The notes: generated by a model from the sequence alone, not told the origin. 64,000 nt of DNA from Luteimonas sp. MC1825 (GCF_014764385.1 NZ_CP061714.1:868001-932000), one strand, 5' to 3'. Positions 54,084-62,773 are shown, numbered from the stretch's first letter. Program-made: numbers and translations.

Positions 54084-55761
54084 GGCGGCCGGATCTCCGG
54101 TCCTGGTCTTTGCCCCCACCGGGCGCGACGCGACGGCCGCATGCGACCTGCTGCAGCGCGCGGGCATCGCCACGCGGATATGCGCGGATTACGCGACCCT
54201 CGTCGCCGCGCTGGATGCCGCCGCCGCGGTGTTCGTGGCGGAGGAAGGACTGATCGGCCAGCCGCTGGACGTACTGTCCGGGTGGATCCAGGACCAGCCG
54301 CCGTGGTCGGACCTGCCGTTCGTGATGCTCACCGGCCGGCGCGACCACCCGAGTGCGGGCGCGTGGCGCCAGCAGCAGATCGAGCGCCTCGGCAACGTGG
54401 CGCTGATCGAGCGGCCGGTGCAGCCCATCACCCTGGTGAGCGTGGTGCAGGCGGCCTTGCGTGCGCGCAAGCGGCAGCAGGAGATCCGCGCGCTGCTCGA
54501 GGCACGCGCCGTGGCCGCGGCCACGCTGGAGGAGCAGGTGCAGGCACGCACCATGGAACTCCGCGCGCTCAATGCCCGGCTGCGCGAAGAAATGGCCGAA
54601 CGTGCGCGCATCGAGCACTCGCTGCGGCATGCACAGAAGATGGAAGCGCTTGGCCAGTTGACCGGCGGCGTGGCGCACGACTTCAACAACCTGCTGATGG
54701 TGATCACCGCAGGGCTGGACATGCTGGAGCGGCAGCAGGATCCGGAGCGCCGGCAGCGTTTCATGACGGCGATGCGCCAGGCCTCCGGACGTGGCTCGGC
54801 GCTGACGCGACAGTTGCTGACTTTCTCGCGCAGCCATGCGCTGCGGCCCGAGAGCATCGACCTGGCCAGGCTGATCGGCGACATGCGCGAGCTGCTCGAC
54901 CGCAGCCTGCGCGGCGATGTCGACGTGGACGTGCGGCTGGACCCGGGCCTGTGGCCGGTGTTCGTTGACGCCGGGGAGTTCGAGTTGGCGATCCTGAACC
55001 TCGCCGTCAACGCGCGCGATGCGATGGACGGCAGTGGCCGGATCACCATCACCGGCGAGAACGTGGTAGACGCCGGCAACGGCGCTGCGACCGAGCTGGT
55101 GCGCCTGGTGGTGCGCGACACCGGCGCCGGCATGTCGGAGGCGGTGAAAGCGCGCGTGTTCGAACCGTTCTTCACCACCAAGGACGTCGGCAAAGGGTCC
55201 GGACTCGGGCTTGCACAGGTCTACGGTGTCGCCAAGCAGTCCGGCGGGCGCGTGGAGATCGACTCGGTGGTCGGGCAGGGCACCGCGATCACGCTGCTGT
55301 TGCCGCGCTCGCGACAGCCCGTGGCTGCAGCCGTCGGCAGCGCGCCGGACACCGCGGGCGATGCATCATCGCCCGACCACCGCGTGCTGCTGGTCGAGGA
55401 CGATGCCGAGGTGGCCAGCCTGGTCGAGGAGATGCTGCGCGTCATCGGCTACGACGTGGTGCACGCGCAGAGCGCCAAGGCGGCGCTGGGCGCGCTTGCC
55501 GACGGACGCAGGATCGACCTGGTGTTCTCGGACATCATGATGCCCGGCGGCACCAGCGGCATCGAGCTCGCGCGCGAGATCCATCGCCGCAGGCCCGGGC
55601 TGCCGGTGCTGCTGACGAGCGGGTTCGCCGAGATTGCAGCCGACGAAGCGCGGGCGCTCGAGATCCCGGTATTGCGCAAGCCCTACGCACTGGAGGAATT
55701 GCGCGCCGCGGTGCGGCGGCAGCTGGCCACGTTTGCCGCTGCCGGGCGGGTCACGCCGTAG
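54070..55761 (+). CDS. hybrid histidine kinase with receiver domain
   Basis: A 563-residue protein. The N-terminal ~125 residues resemble a degenerate receiver (VLVFAPTGRDATAACDLL, FVMLTGRRDHP). A coiled coil follows, then HisKA with GGVAHDFNNLL, HATPase (LAVNARDAM, DTGAGM, TKDVGKGSGLGLAQ) and a C-terminal receiver (VLLVEDDAEV, phospho-accepting Asp in LVFSDIMMP, and a Lys in VLRKPY). A GTG start inside the KaiC-like gene was chosen. The proximity suggests the kinase and the ATPase act together. The last 11 bases overlap the convergent gene. Confidence 0.88.
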   Translation: MPRSEAAGSPVLVFAPTGRDATAACDLLQRAGIATRICADYATLVAALDAAAAVFVAEEGLIGQPLDVLSGWIQDQPPWSDLPFVMLTGRRDHPSAGAWRQQQIERLGNVALIERPVQPITLVSVVQAALRARKRQQEIRALLEARAVAAATLEEQVQARTMELRALNARLREEMAERARIEHSLRHAQKMEALGQLTGGVAHDFNNLLMVITAGLDMLERQQDPERRQRFMTAMRQASGRGSALTRQLLTFSRSHALRPESIDLARLIGDMRELLDRSLRGDVDVDVRLDPGLWPVFVDAGEFELAILNLAVNARDAMDGSGRITITGENVVDAGNGAATELVRLVVRDTGAGMSEAVKARVFEPFFTTKDVGKGSGLGLAQVYGVAKQSGGRVEIDSVVGQGTAITLLLPRSRQPVAAAVGSAPDTAGDASSPDHRVLLVEDDAEVASLVEEMLRVIGYDVVHAQSAKAALGALADGRRIDLVFSDIMMPGGTSGIELAREIHRRRPGLPVLLTSGFAEIAADEARALEIPVLRKPYALEELRAAVRRQLATFAAAGRVTP

Positions 55762-57427
55762 CGGTCTGCCCCGCGGGATCATCGCGGGACGGCAAGGTGA
55801 CCGTGAACGTGCTCCCCAGTCCCGTGCCGCTGCTGCTTCCGACCACCGTGCCGCCGTGGGATTCGACGAGTTCGCGGACGATCGCCAGGCCGATGCCCAG
55901 CCCTCCGGGGCGCAGCGCGGCTGCGGCAGCATCCTGCACGAAGATGTCGAAGATGTGGGGCAGGGCGTCGGCCGGTATGCCGATGCCGTTGTCGTGGACG
56001 GTCACGGTAAGCGCGTCGGAGGAACACGCCGCCACCAGGCGGATGCGACCACCCTCTGGTGTGTACTTCGATGCGTTGTCGAGCAGGTTGGTGAACACCT
56101 GCACGAGACGGGTATGGTCGGCGTGCAGGGGCATCGCATCGCCGGCTGGCAGGTCGACCAGCAGCTGCTGCTGCCGCGACTCGATCACAGGCCGGCAGGT
56201 CAGCACCGCGGTCTCGAGCACCGCGGTCAGCTCGATGTCCGCGCATTCGAGGCGGAGTTTTCCGCTGACCACCCGCGAGCCGTCGACGAGGTCGTCGACC
56301 AGCCGGGCGATGTGGACGACCTCGGCTTCGATGATGTCGCGGAGCCGGGTGAACCGCACCAGGTCGTCGCGCGCACCGCCGAGCATGCCGGCCGCCAGCC
56401 TGATCGGGGTGAGCGGGTTGCGCAGTTCATGCGCGGCCGTCGCCATCGAACCGAGCGCCAGGGCATGTGCGTCGACCGCCAGCGTTTGCTGCGCCTGGGC
56501 GAGCAGGGCGGAGGCCACCAGCAGGCCGTTGGCTTCCTGCAGGGCCTCCTGCCGCGCCCGGCTGCCGGCGTGGCCGGGGAGGCGAGGGTCCGCGGGCAGG
56601 CCGACGGCATCCGCGTTGATGATCGGCGCACCGGCGGTGTCGCGTTCGATGTCGTGGCAGAACTCGTAGCCCCCCGGTCCGCGCCGCTTGGCGCGATACA
56701 TCGCCGCATCCGCGCACGCGATGAGCGCGGCCGCGTCGGTGGCGTCGTCGGGGTAGAAGGCGATCCCGATGCTGGCGGACAGCTCGATCCCGTGACCCGC
56801 GATGGTCTCGGGCTGCGCCAGCACGCCCTGCACGGTCTCCACGATGCCTGGAACGTCGTCGGTGGTGGCGAGGTCGTCGAGCAGCACCAGGAATTCCTCG
56901 CCGCCATAGCGCCCCACGGCGTCGTTTTCGCGGAGATTCGCCTCCAGGCGGCGCGCCAGGACTTGCAGCACGCGGTCACCGACCGGATGGCCGAAGCTGT
57001 CGTTGATCAGCTTGAAACGGTCGACATCGATGAACAGCACCGCGACATGCGTACCCTGCCGCTGCGCGGCCGCCAGTGCGATGCGCAGGCGATCGCGCAT
57101 CGAGGCGCGGTTGGGGAGTCCGGTCAGCGGATCCCTCTGGCCCGCGCGGGCCGCTTCGTCACGATGGCGCTCGGCGGCTTCGGCCACCACTTGCGCCCGC
57201 AAGGCGGCGAGCACCAGTTGGCCGTTGGCTTCGCGCAGGTCATCCCCGTTGCCCGTCGGCCTGCGGGCACGCAGGTTGGCGAGCACACCCTCGAGCCCGG
57301 CGACCTCGGCGCGCAGCAGCACGGCGTGTGCCTCCAGCGTGGCCAGCGACTTGGCCGCGGCCGCAACGCCTTGCGCAGCGGATTCCGGCCCGGTCACCCT
57401 CTCACCTCCGGGCGGTGTCGCGATCAT
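55751..57427 (-). CDS. diguanylate cyclase-histidine kinase fusion
   Basis: A 558-residue protein joining a GGDEF domain to a kinase. After a coiled-coil N-terminus, the cyclase domain has DPLTGLPNR, the active-site GGEEF at 175-179 and a canonical inhibitory RxxD (Arg166-Asp169). The kinase half has HisKA with AAHELRNPLTPI (His333) and HATPase (NLLDNASKYTPEGG, GGLGIGLAIVRELVESHGG). The start overlaps the stop of the KaiC-like gene upstream (ATGA). The combination in one chain is uncommon; both halves keep their catalytic motifs. Confidence 0.88.
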   Translation of the reverse strand: MIATPPGGERVTGPESAAQGVAAAAKSLATLEAHAVLLRAEVAGLEGVLANLRARRPTGNGDDLREANGQLVLAALRAQVVAEAAERHRDEAARAGQRDPLTGLPNRASMRDRLRIALAAAQRQGTHVAVLFIDVDRFKLINDSFGHPVGDRVLQVLARRLEANLRENDAVGRYGGEEFLVLLDDLATTDDVPGIVETVQGVLAQPETIAGHGIELSASIGIAFYPDDATDAAALIACADAAMYRAKRRGPGGYEFCHDIERDTAGAPIINADAVGLPADPRLPGHAGSRARQEALQEANGLLVASALLAQAQQTLAVDAHALALGSMATAAHELRNPLTPIRLAAGMLGGARDDLVRFTRLRDIIEAEVVHIARLVDDLVDGSRVVSGKLRLECADIELTAVLETAVLTCRPVIESRQQQLLVDLPAGDAMPLHADHTRLVQVFTNLLDNASKYTPEGGRIRLVAACSSDALTVTVHDNGIGIPADALPHIFDIFVQDAAAAALRPGGLGIGLAIVRELVESHGGTVVGSSSGTGLGSTFTVTLPSRDDPAGQTATA

Positions 57428-58905
57428 TCCCGCGGCGCGCCCGCGGGTACGGCCTCGAGCACCCGCGACGGGCGCCCTCCGAGCAGGCCCTCGTAGCCGT
57501 CCAGGCGCGGACCCAGCTGCAGGCCGTGCTCGTCGATGTCGAACAGGCGCAGGTCGTGCGAGTGCGCGCTGCCGCGTACCTTGACCACCGCGAGCACGCG
57601 CTCCAGGCGACTTTCCACCTCGATGTAGCGCTGCACGATGATCGCGTCGGTGAGGAACGCCGTGCCATAGGGACTGAAGCTGAGCTGGTTGTAGCGGTCC
57701 TCGAGCTCGGAGGTCATCAGTACCGTGGCGCCGGTATCGGCAAGCGCCGAGACCAGTCGCGCCAGCGACTCGCGGAAATCTTCGCGGAATGTGGGGGCGA
57801 GCGCGAGTTCGAAGCCCGACAGCGAGTCGATGACCACGCGCGTCGCCTTGAGCCGCTGCACTTCGTCGATCAGCAGCATGGCGATCTCGTCGACCGACAG
57901 CGTGGTCGCCCGGGAGTCGATCACGCCGACACGGCCATCCTCGATCAGGCCCGAGATCACCGCCCCGCGCGACTGCCGCGAACGCTGCTCGAAGGCGGCG
58001 ATGACGCCGGTCTCGCCCCGGCGCGCGCCCTCGGCCAGGAACGCCGCGGCGAGGATGCTCTTGCCCGAGCCCGAGGGCCCGGCGACCAGCATTGAATACC
58101 CGCGCGGCAGTCCGCCGCCGAGCATCTCGTCCAGGCCGGGCACGCCCACGCTGAGGCGGTCCTGCAGCGGCGGGATCGTGCTGGCAACCGCGGTCGGCGC
58201 GACCCGTGGCGGTGGAAACGCCTGCAGCCCGGCCTGGGTGATGCGGAACGTGTGCAGCCCGGGCAAGGTCGGCTGCCCGCGCATCTTCACGATTTCGAGC
58301 TTGCGCACCACCGAGTTGCGCTGCGCGCTCTGGCGCAGCCAGATCAGGCCGTCGGCCACGGTGAAGATCGGGTTGGGGTCGTTGTCGCTGAAGTACTCGC
58401 CGAGCAGGAACGTCGTGGCCTCCCAGCTGGTCAGCAGGATGCCCAGCTGCTGGATGAATTCCTGCAGCGACAGGAACGTGTCGCCCTTGCCCTGGCTTGC
58501 GAGGATCACCGAGCGGAACGAGTCCACGAACACGAAGCCGGGGGCGTGGGTCCGAACCTCCTCGACGATGCGCGCCAGCACCTTGTCGAGGTCGCCGTTG
58601 GCGGTGTCGTCGGCAAGGTTGATGAAGCGGATCGACGAGTTGATCCGCTCCGCATCGAAGAATTCGAACTGCTGCTGGTAGCGCAGCATCTTCAGCGCCG
58701 GCTCGCCGAGCACGGTGAAATACAGGGCCGGCCGTTCCGGCGTGGCCATCGCGAACATCAGCTGGTGCGCGAGCGTGGTCTTGCCCGCGCCCGGCGATCC
58801 GGCGATGAGGTTGAAGGAGAATTCGGGGATGCCGCCGCCGAGGATGTCGTCGAGGCCTTTCACGCCGGTGGCCAGGCGTCGGATGGTGGCGATCTGGCTG
58901 TTCAT
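57424..58905 (-). CDS. double-domain KaiC-like ATPase (second copy)
   Basis: A 493-residue protein with Walker A GSPGAGKT at 36-43 and GPSGSGKS at 276-283. The first domain has KaiC-type IVKMRGQPTLPG; the second has VVKVRGSAHSHDLR. By eye, the positions of KaiC Ser431 and Thr432 are Ala and Phe here (TAFLTDA). It differs from the copy at 52,566 in both domains, so the two are not recent duplicates. It overlaps the small helical gene before it and the cyclase-kinase after it, forming a three-gene coupled operon. Confidence 0.88.
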   Translation of the reverse strand: MNSQIATIRRLATGVKGLDDILGGGIPEFSFNLIAGSPGAGKTTLAHQLMFAMATPERPALYFTVLGEPALKMLRYQQQFEFFDAERINSSIRFINLADDTANGDLDKVLARIVEEVRTHAPGFVFVDSFRSVILASQGKGDTFLSLQEFIQQLGILLTSWEATTFLLGEYFSDNDPNPIFTVADGLIWLRQSAQRNSVVRKLEIVKMRGQPTLPGLHTFRITQAGLQAFPPPRVAPTAVASTIPPLQDRLSVGVPGLDEMLGGGLPRGYSMLVAGPSGSGKSILAAAFLAEGARRGETGVIAAFEQRSRQSRGAVISGLIEDGRVGVIDSRATTLSVDEIAMLLIDEVQRLKATRVVIDSLSGFELALAPTFREDFRESLARLVSALADTGATVLMTSELEDRYNQLSFSPYGTAFLTDAIIVQRYIEVESRLERVLAVVKVRGSAHSHDLRLFDIDEHGLQLGPRLDGYEGLLGGRPSRVLEAVPAGAPRE

Positions 58906-59327
58906 CGGGCAGTGTCCTGTCGGGTGGTGCCGGCGGACGGGACGTCCCATATCGGCTGCAGCAAGCGCTCGGTGAGCGATGCGCCAATCAAGGTGACCAG
59001 CAGGCGGTCGAAGGTTTCAAAGAGGGTGGTGATTGCCGCGATCGCGTCGTCCACCGCGTGCTCGGACGCCACGCGGGCGAGCGAGGAGAAGACCGCCGGC
59101 TCGCCGTCCAGGCCTGACGCCTGCGCGAGCCAGAGGTGTTGCCTTGCGGCGAGGTGCAGGGCGCGTTCGTACAGCGCGGACATGCCGCGCTGGCCGATGA
59201 TGGGCACAAGCGCGCGCGCCACGTCGGTCCACAGGGCCTCCGTGCGCGCCGCCAGGGCGTCCATGCCGCTGCCCTCGGCCGCGATGCGGCGAAGGACGCT
59301 GTCCACCTGGTGCACCTGGGGTTGCAT
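58902..59327 (-). CDS. small helical protein coupled to the KaiC-like ATPase
   Basis: Not recognised. The 141-residue soluble protein is predicted to be mostly alpha-helical (DALAARTEALWTDVARALVPII, SEHAVDDAIAAITTLFETFDRLL). It has no catalytic motif and ends close to the KaiC-like start (ATGA). As the first gene of the KaiC2/cyclase-kinase operon it may be a partner or regulator of the ATPase; that is inference from position only. Confidence 0.7.
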   Translation of the reverse strand: MQPQVHQVDSVLRRIAAEGSGMDALAARTEALWTDVARALVPIIGQRGMSALYERALHLAARQHLWLAQASGLDGEPAVFSSLARVASEHAVDDAIAAITTLFETFDRLLVTLIGASLTERLLQPIWDVPSAGTTRQDTAR

Positions 59328-59423
59328 CTACCGCCCGGAGTCCCGCGCATGCGGCTAGTTGCATCCTACGCTTTCGCGTCCGGCGGCGTGGATCGCGGCG
59401 TCTCGCGGGTCGCGCATGCCGGC

Positions 59424-59783
59424 CTACCCGGCCTCATCCTCCAGCACGCCGAGCAGCTGATGGATGCGATACGGCTTGGGCAGGAAGCGGGTGCCTTCCG
59501 GAATCGGAGGCAGCTGCGAACGCTGATAGCCGGACACCAGCACGAGCCTGGCCTGGGGCTGCACCTTGGCGGCCTCCGCGGCCACTTCGAGGCCCGAGAC
59601 GCCGTGCGGCATGCTGACGTCGGTGATCACGTGGTCGAAGCGCGCGTCGCCGTTGAGCTCCGCGATCGCCTCAAGGCCATTGGACGCCGTGGTGACGTCA
59701 TAGCCGAGGTCGGAAAGCGCATCGCAGATCAGGAAGCGGAGGTCGTCCTCGTCCTCGACGAGCAACAGGCGGGAAGAAGGCAT
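59424..59783 (-). CDS. single-domain response regulator (CheY-like)
   Basis: A 119-residue receiver with LLLVEDEDDLRF, the phospho-accepting Asp in HVITDVSMP, SGY and the conserved Lys in FLPKPY. It has no output domain, so it probably works in a phosphorelay or by protein contact. The ATG overlaps the stop of the PAS kinase gene (TGATG). A TTG one codon earlier is an alternative. The 96-base gap to the next gene holds nothing I recognise. Confidence 0.9.
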   Translation of the reverse strand: MPSSRLLLVEDEDDLRFLICDALSDLGYDVTTASNGLEAIAELNGDARFDHVITDVSMPHGVSGLEVAAEAAKVQPQARLVLVSGYQRSQLPPIPEGTRFLPKPYRIHQLLGVLEDEAG

Positions 59784-60934
59784 CAAGGGTTCTCGCAGGC
59801 GGGCAGGTAAATGGCGACGGTGGTGCCGCCGCCAGGGGTGCTGGTCAATTCGGTGAAGCCACCGGACTGGGACGCGAAGCCGAACACCTGGCTCAATCCC
59901 AGGCCACTGCCGCGGCCGACGTCCTTGGTGGTGAAGAAGGGCTCGAACACACGCGACTGGTCATCCGGCGCGATGCCGCAGCCGTTGTCGCACACCTCCG
60001 TGCAGACGAACAGCCGCTCGTCCCCGGCCGGCTCCGCGGGCAGCCGTACGCGCCGGGCCGAGGTCGAAACGCGGATGCGCCCACCGCGGGGCATGGCATC
60101 CCGGCTGTTGCTCACCAGGTTGAGGATCGATGCTTCGAACTGTCCGCGGTCTATCTCCACCTTCGGCAGGCCAGGTGCCAGCTCGAAGCCGAGGTCCACA
60201 AGCTCGGTGGCGGCGCGCGCCAGGAGCTCGCGGTTGGCGACGAGCAGCGCGTTGATGTCGAGTGACTCGGCCACCAGCGCCTGGCCGCGCCCGAACGTCA
60301 GCAGTTGCCGGGTGAGCAGCACGCCGCGGTCCGCGGCGCGCATGGCCGTCTCCAGCACGCGCGTGGTCCTCGGGTCATCCGTGCGCCCGCCGATGACGTC
60401 CAGGCTGTTGATGACCACGGTCAGCAGGTTGTTGAAGTCGTGCGCCAGGCCGAGGGTGAGCAGGCCGATGGCCTCAAGCTTCTGCGACTGGTACAGCGCC
60501 TGCTGCGCAGCCTGCAGGCGTTGCTCGGACTCGAACCGTTCGCTGATGTCGCGGGTGATCTTGGCGAAGCCGATGAGCGCGTCGCCGCTCCAGATCGGAT
60601 CGATCACCACGCTTGCCATGAAGTGCGTGCCATCACGTCGCACCCGCCAGCCGTCGGCGGAAAATCGCCCTTCCGCGGCCGCGGTGTGCAGGTTGCGTTG
60701 TGGCACGCCCGCGCGCGCTTCCTCCTCGGTGTAGAACCGGCTGAAGTGCGTGCCGATGACCTGTTCCGGCTGGTATCCCTTGATGCGGATGCCGCCGGGA
60801 TTCCACGTGCGCACGTATCCCTCCGCGTCCAGCATGTAGATCGCGTAGTCGGTGACTGAATTCACCAGCAGTGCAAACTGGCGTGGCTCGTCGGCAAGGT
60901 CGACTGGCGGTGCTGGCATGAGGCTCGGCGGCAT
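59783..60934 (-). CDS. PAS-domain histidine kinase
   Basis: A 383-residue cytosolic kinase with an N-terminal PAS domain (about 20-135: VTDYAIYMLDAEGYVRTWNPGG, then ITRDISER), HisKA with LTLGLAHDFNNLLTVV, and HATPase (NLVSNSRDAMP, CDNGCGI, TKDVGRGSGLGLSQVFG). The ATG with GGGAGAA five bases upstream was chosen over a GTG 33 bases earlier. It forms a kinase-receiver pair with the next gene. Confidence 0.9.
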   Translation of the reverse strand: MPPSLMPAPPVDLADEPRQFALLVNSVTDYAIYMLDAEGYVRTWNPGGIRIKGYQPEQVIGTHFSRFYTEEEARAGVPQRNLHTAAAEGRFSADGWRVRRDGTHFMASVVIDPIWSGDALIGFAKITRDISERFESEQRLQAAQQALYQSQKLEAIGLLTLGLAHDFNNLLTVVINSLDVIGGRTDDPRTTRVLETAMRAADRGVLLTRQLLTFGRGQALVAESLDINALLVANRELLARAATELVDLGFELAPGLPKVEIDRGQFEASILNLVSNSRDAMPRGGRIRVSTSARRVRLPAEPAGDERLFVCTEVCDNGCGIAPDDQSRVFEPFFTTKDVGRGSGLGLSQVFGFASQSGGFTELTSTPGGGTTVAIYLPACENP

Positions 60935-61030
60935 GGGTTCTCCCTGGACGCGTACATTAGTGGTCACCCCGTCAACGCCCCGTCACACCTGCGGGGTCGC
61001 GGGTCACGCGGTGTTGATCGCCATTGCCGG

Positions 61031-61046
61031 AAGGTGGAGCCACCTT
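61031..61046. repeat. inverted repeat upstream of host-attachment-like gene
   Basis: AAGGTGG / CCACCTT with a two-base loop, 16 bases before the ATG. It could be an operator or a leader hairpin next to the ribosome-binding site. Confidence 0.45.
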
Positions 61047-61062
61047 TCGAATGGAGCTCCAC

Positions 61063-61464
61063 ATGACCCTGGTCCCCGCAGACACCCTGGTGGTCGTCGC
61101 CGACGGAGAAGGCGCGCGCGTATTCCGCAACCGCGGCGATGAGCGCGCGCCAGCGCTGCAGCAGTTCGACGTGATGGAACTGATGAACATGGACGACGAC
61201 GGACCGTCCGGCAGCATGCCCAACGAGTCGACCGCCAGCCAGGTCGACGAGGCCACGTTCAGCAAGCAACTGGCCCTGGCCCTCAACGAGGGCGCGCTGA
61301 AACAGCAGTACGAGCACCTGGTGCTGATCGCGGATCCCACGACGCTCGGGCGCATCAGGCCGCTGCTCCACAAGGAAGTCCAGCAGCGCCTCATCGCCGA
61401 GATCGGCAAGACGCTCACCAATGCGCCGCTGGAAGACATCGAGCGCGCGCTGAAGGCGCAGTAA
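61063..61464 (+). CDS. host-attachment-like protein
   Basis: A 133-residue protein with TLVVVADGEGARVFRNRG at the N-terminus and HLVLIADPTTLGRIRPLL followed by EIGKTLTNAPLEDIERAL, the pattern of the Host_attach family (named from an Agrobacterium plant-attachment gene). The biochemical role is unknown. The ATG giving MTLVPADT was chosen because GGAG lies six bases before it; a start four codons earlier is possible. Confidence 0.82.
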   Translation: MTLVPADTLVVVADGEGARVFRNRGDERAPALQQFDVMELMNMDDDGPSGSMPNESTASQVDEATFSKQLALALNEGALKQQYEHLVLIADPTTLGRIRPLLHKEVQQRLIAEIGKTLTNAPLEDIERALKAQ

Positions 61465-61468
61465 GGGG

Positions 61469-62140
61469 TCAGCGCGTGGCGTGGAGCCCGAAGGCGTGGC
61501 AGGTATCGAGCTCTGCCACGACATGCGCGGCATGGCGCAGCGCTCGCGTGCGCTGCTCGCGCCATTCGGGCAGCACGCTGCCGTCAGGGCCGATGCCGAT
61601 GCCCGCTTCCCAGTAGGCGATGTGGGTCGCGCCTTCCACGCCACCGCCGAAGTGTTCGCCAACGCCGGCAGCCGCGTCCAGCGCGCGCTGCCAGCCGTTG
61701 CCGGTGGCGAGCGCGAGCAGCATGCCGGCGGCGCGGGCATCCAGGGGACGATAGGTGGCGACGCGCAGCCTGCCGTCGCTGCGCGGCGCGATCGCCGCGA
61801 GCAGTGACGCGCCGCGCTGCACGGTGATGATCGCGCGATCCAGGTCCACCGGGCCGAATTCGAGCCACCAGTTCTCTCGCGCCACGCTGCCCACGTCAGA
61901 TGCGTCGGACGCTGCGAGCAGTTCGGCGAGCCGTGCCATCGCGGGTTCCAGGCGCTGGTGGTTGGCATTGCCGTCGGCCGCGCGCAGCTGCAGCCCGTGC
62001 AGCATGTCCGCCAGTGGGAGCGCACCATCGTTGGCGACGGCCGCCTGGAACGCAGGCAGCGCGACCGGATAGGGGATTGCGGGAAGGCCGAGGCCGCTGA
62101 GTGCCTCGGCCCGGGGGTGGAGTTCGATCATCGGTTGCAT
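61469..62140 (-). CDS. unrecognised cytosolic protein
   Basis: Not recognised. The 223-residue soluble protein is Ala/Leu-rich, with WWLEFGPVDLDRAIITVQRGAS and AIAPRSDGRLRVATYRPLDARAAGML as its most distinctive segments. It has no membrane helix or known catalytic motif. It converges on the host-attachment-like gene with four bases between the stop codons. The start was set at MQPMIELHP; a start three codons later is equally possible. Confidence 0.65.
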   Translation of the reverse strand: MQPMIELHPRAEALSGLGLPAIPYPVALPAFQAAVANDGALPLADMLHGLQLRAADGNANHQRLEPAMARLAELLAASDASDVGSVARENWWLEFGPVDLDRAIITVQRGASLLAAIAPRSDGRLRVATYRPLDARAAGMLLALATGNGWQRALDAAAGVGEHFGGGVEGATHIAYWEAGIGIGPDGSVLPEWREQRTRALRHAAHVVAELDTCHAFGLHATR

Positions 62141-62265
62141 GCGCCCATTGTCGGCGGCGCCGTCGCACACGGTGTGACTGGCCGATGACCCCTTCGTGCG
62201 ATGGCGCGCACTGCGCAGCGCGCACCGCGCTCCGCGCACGAAGATGCGGACCAGTACGGATGCCC

Positions 62266-62279
62266 TTGACCTGCATCAG
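62266..62279. promoter_or_regulatory. FNR/ANR-like box
   Basis: TTGAC-CTGC-ATCAG matches the FNR-type consensus TTGAT-N4-ATCAA at 8 of 10 half-site positions. It lies 25 bases before the DUF2946 start, so transcription of this gene and the copper receptor may respond to oxygen or nitric oxide. Confidence 0.45.
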
Positions 62280-62304
62280 GGTTGCGCCCGGCGTGGCACG
62301 GATA

Positions 62305-62703
62305 ATGGCCACCATCATGAAACGTCGTGCAGTGCAGCGTTGGATGGCCCGGTTCGGACTGGCGGCAATGCTGCTCTTGCTGCTGGTGCCCACCGCGGGA
62401 CGCCTGCTGCAAGTGGCGCTTCCCGACGACAGCGCGCATGCCGCGCACCACGCCGCGCACGATGCGCATCACCGCGCCGCCGGCGCGCGGCACCACGACC
62501 GCGACGCGTCCGATCTCCCCGTGGTCGCGGGCCAGGACTGCCACTACTGTGCGCTGCTGGCTTCCGCCGCGGCCATCGCGGGCCCGGGGCTGTCGCCGGT
62601 TGCCAACGCGGCACCCGCTTCCTTCCAGGGGCGCACCGGGTTCCGCCTGCCTTGGCTGCACCCCAACGGGCTCGGCTCACGCGGACCGCCGCTCCACGGC
62701 TGA
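62305..62703 (+). CDS. DUF2946-family protein
   Basis: A 132-residue protein with one N-terminal hydrophobic segment (about residues 16-40), a long His-rich stretch (AHHAAHDAHHRAAGARHHDRD) and the DUF2946 motif DCHYCALLAS. The His and Cys residues suggest metal binding at the membrane or in the periplasm. An ATG 12 bases later is an alternative start. DUF2946 genes often lie beside TonB-dependent copper receptors, as here, so a copper role is likely but inferred. Confidence 0.8.
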   Translation: MATIMKRRAVQRWMARFGLAAMLLLLLVPTAGRLLQVALPDDSAHAAHHAAHDAHHRAAGARHHDRDASDLPVVAGQDCHYCALLASAAAIAGPGLSPVANAAPASFQGRTGFRLPWLHPNGLGSRGPPLHG

Positions 62704-62773
62704 TTGTCGCCCACGCGCGCCGGCCTCCGCCGCCTCACGCACCTGAAGCCCTTTCTCTCCATGGAATCCCGCC

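Noticed and set aside
52566..58905. A complete Kai circadian clock
   Set aside because: There is no kaiA or kaiB gene in view and the phosphorylation loops differ, so only KaiC-like signalling can be claimed.
55751..58987. A single long minus-strand frame that could be read as a 1,078-residue protein
   Set aside because: Only the part from 57,427 down codes for the GGDEF/kinase protein. The upstream part is an Arg/Pro-rich shadow of the KaiC-like gene in another frame.
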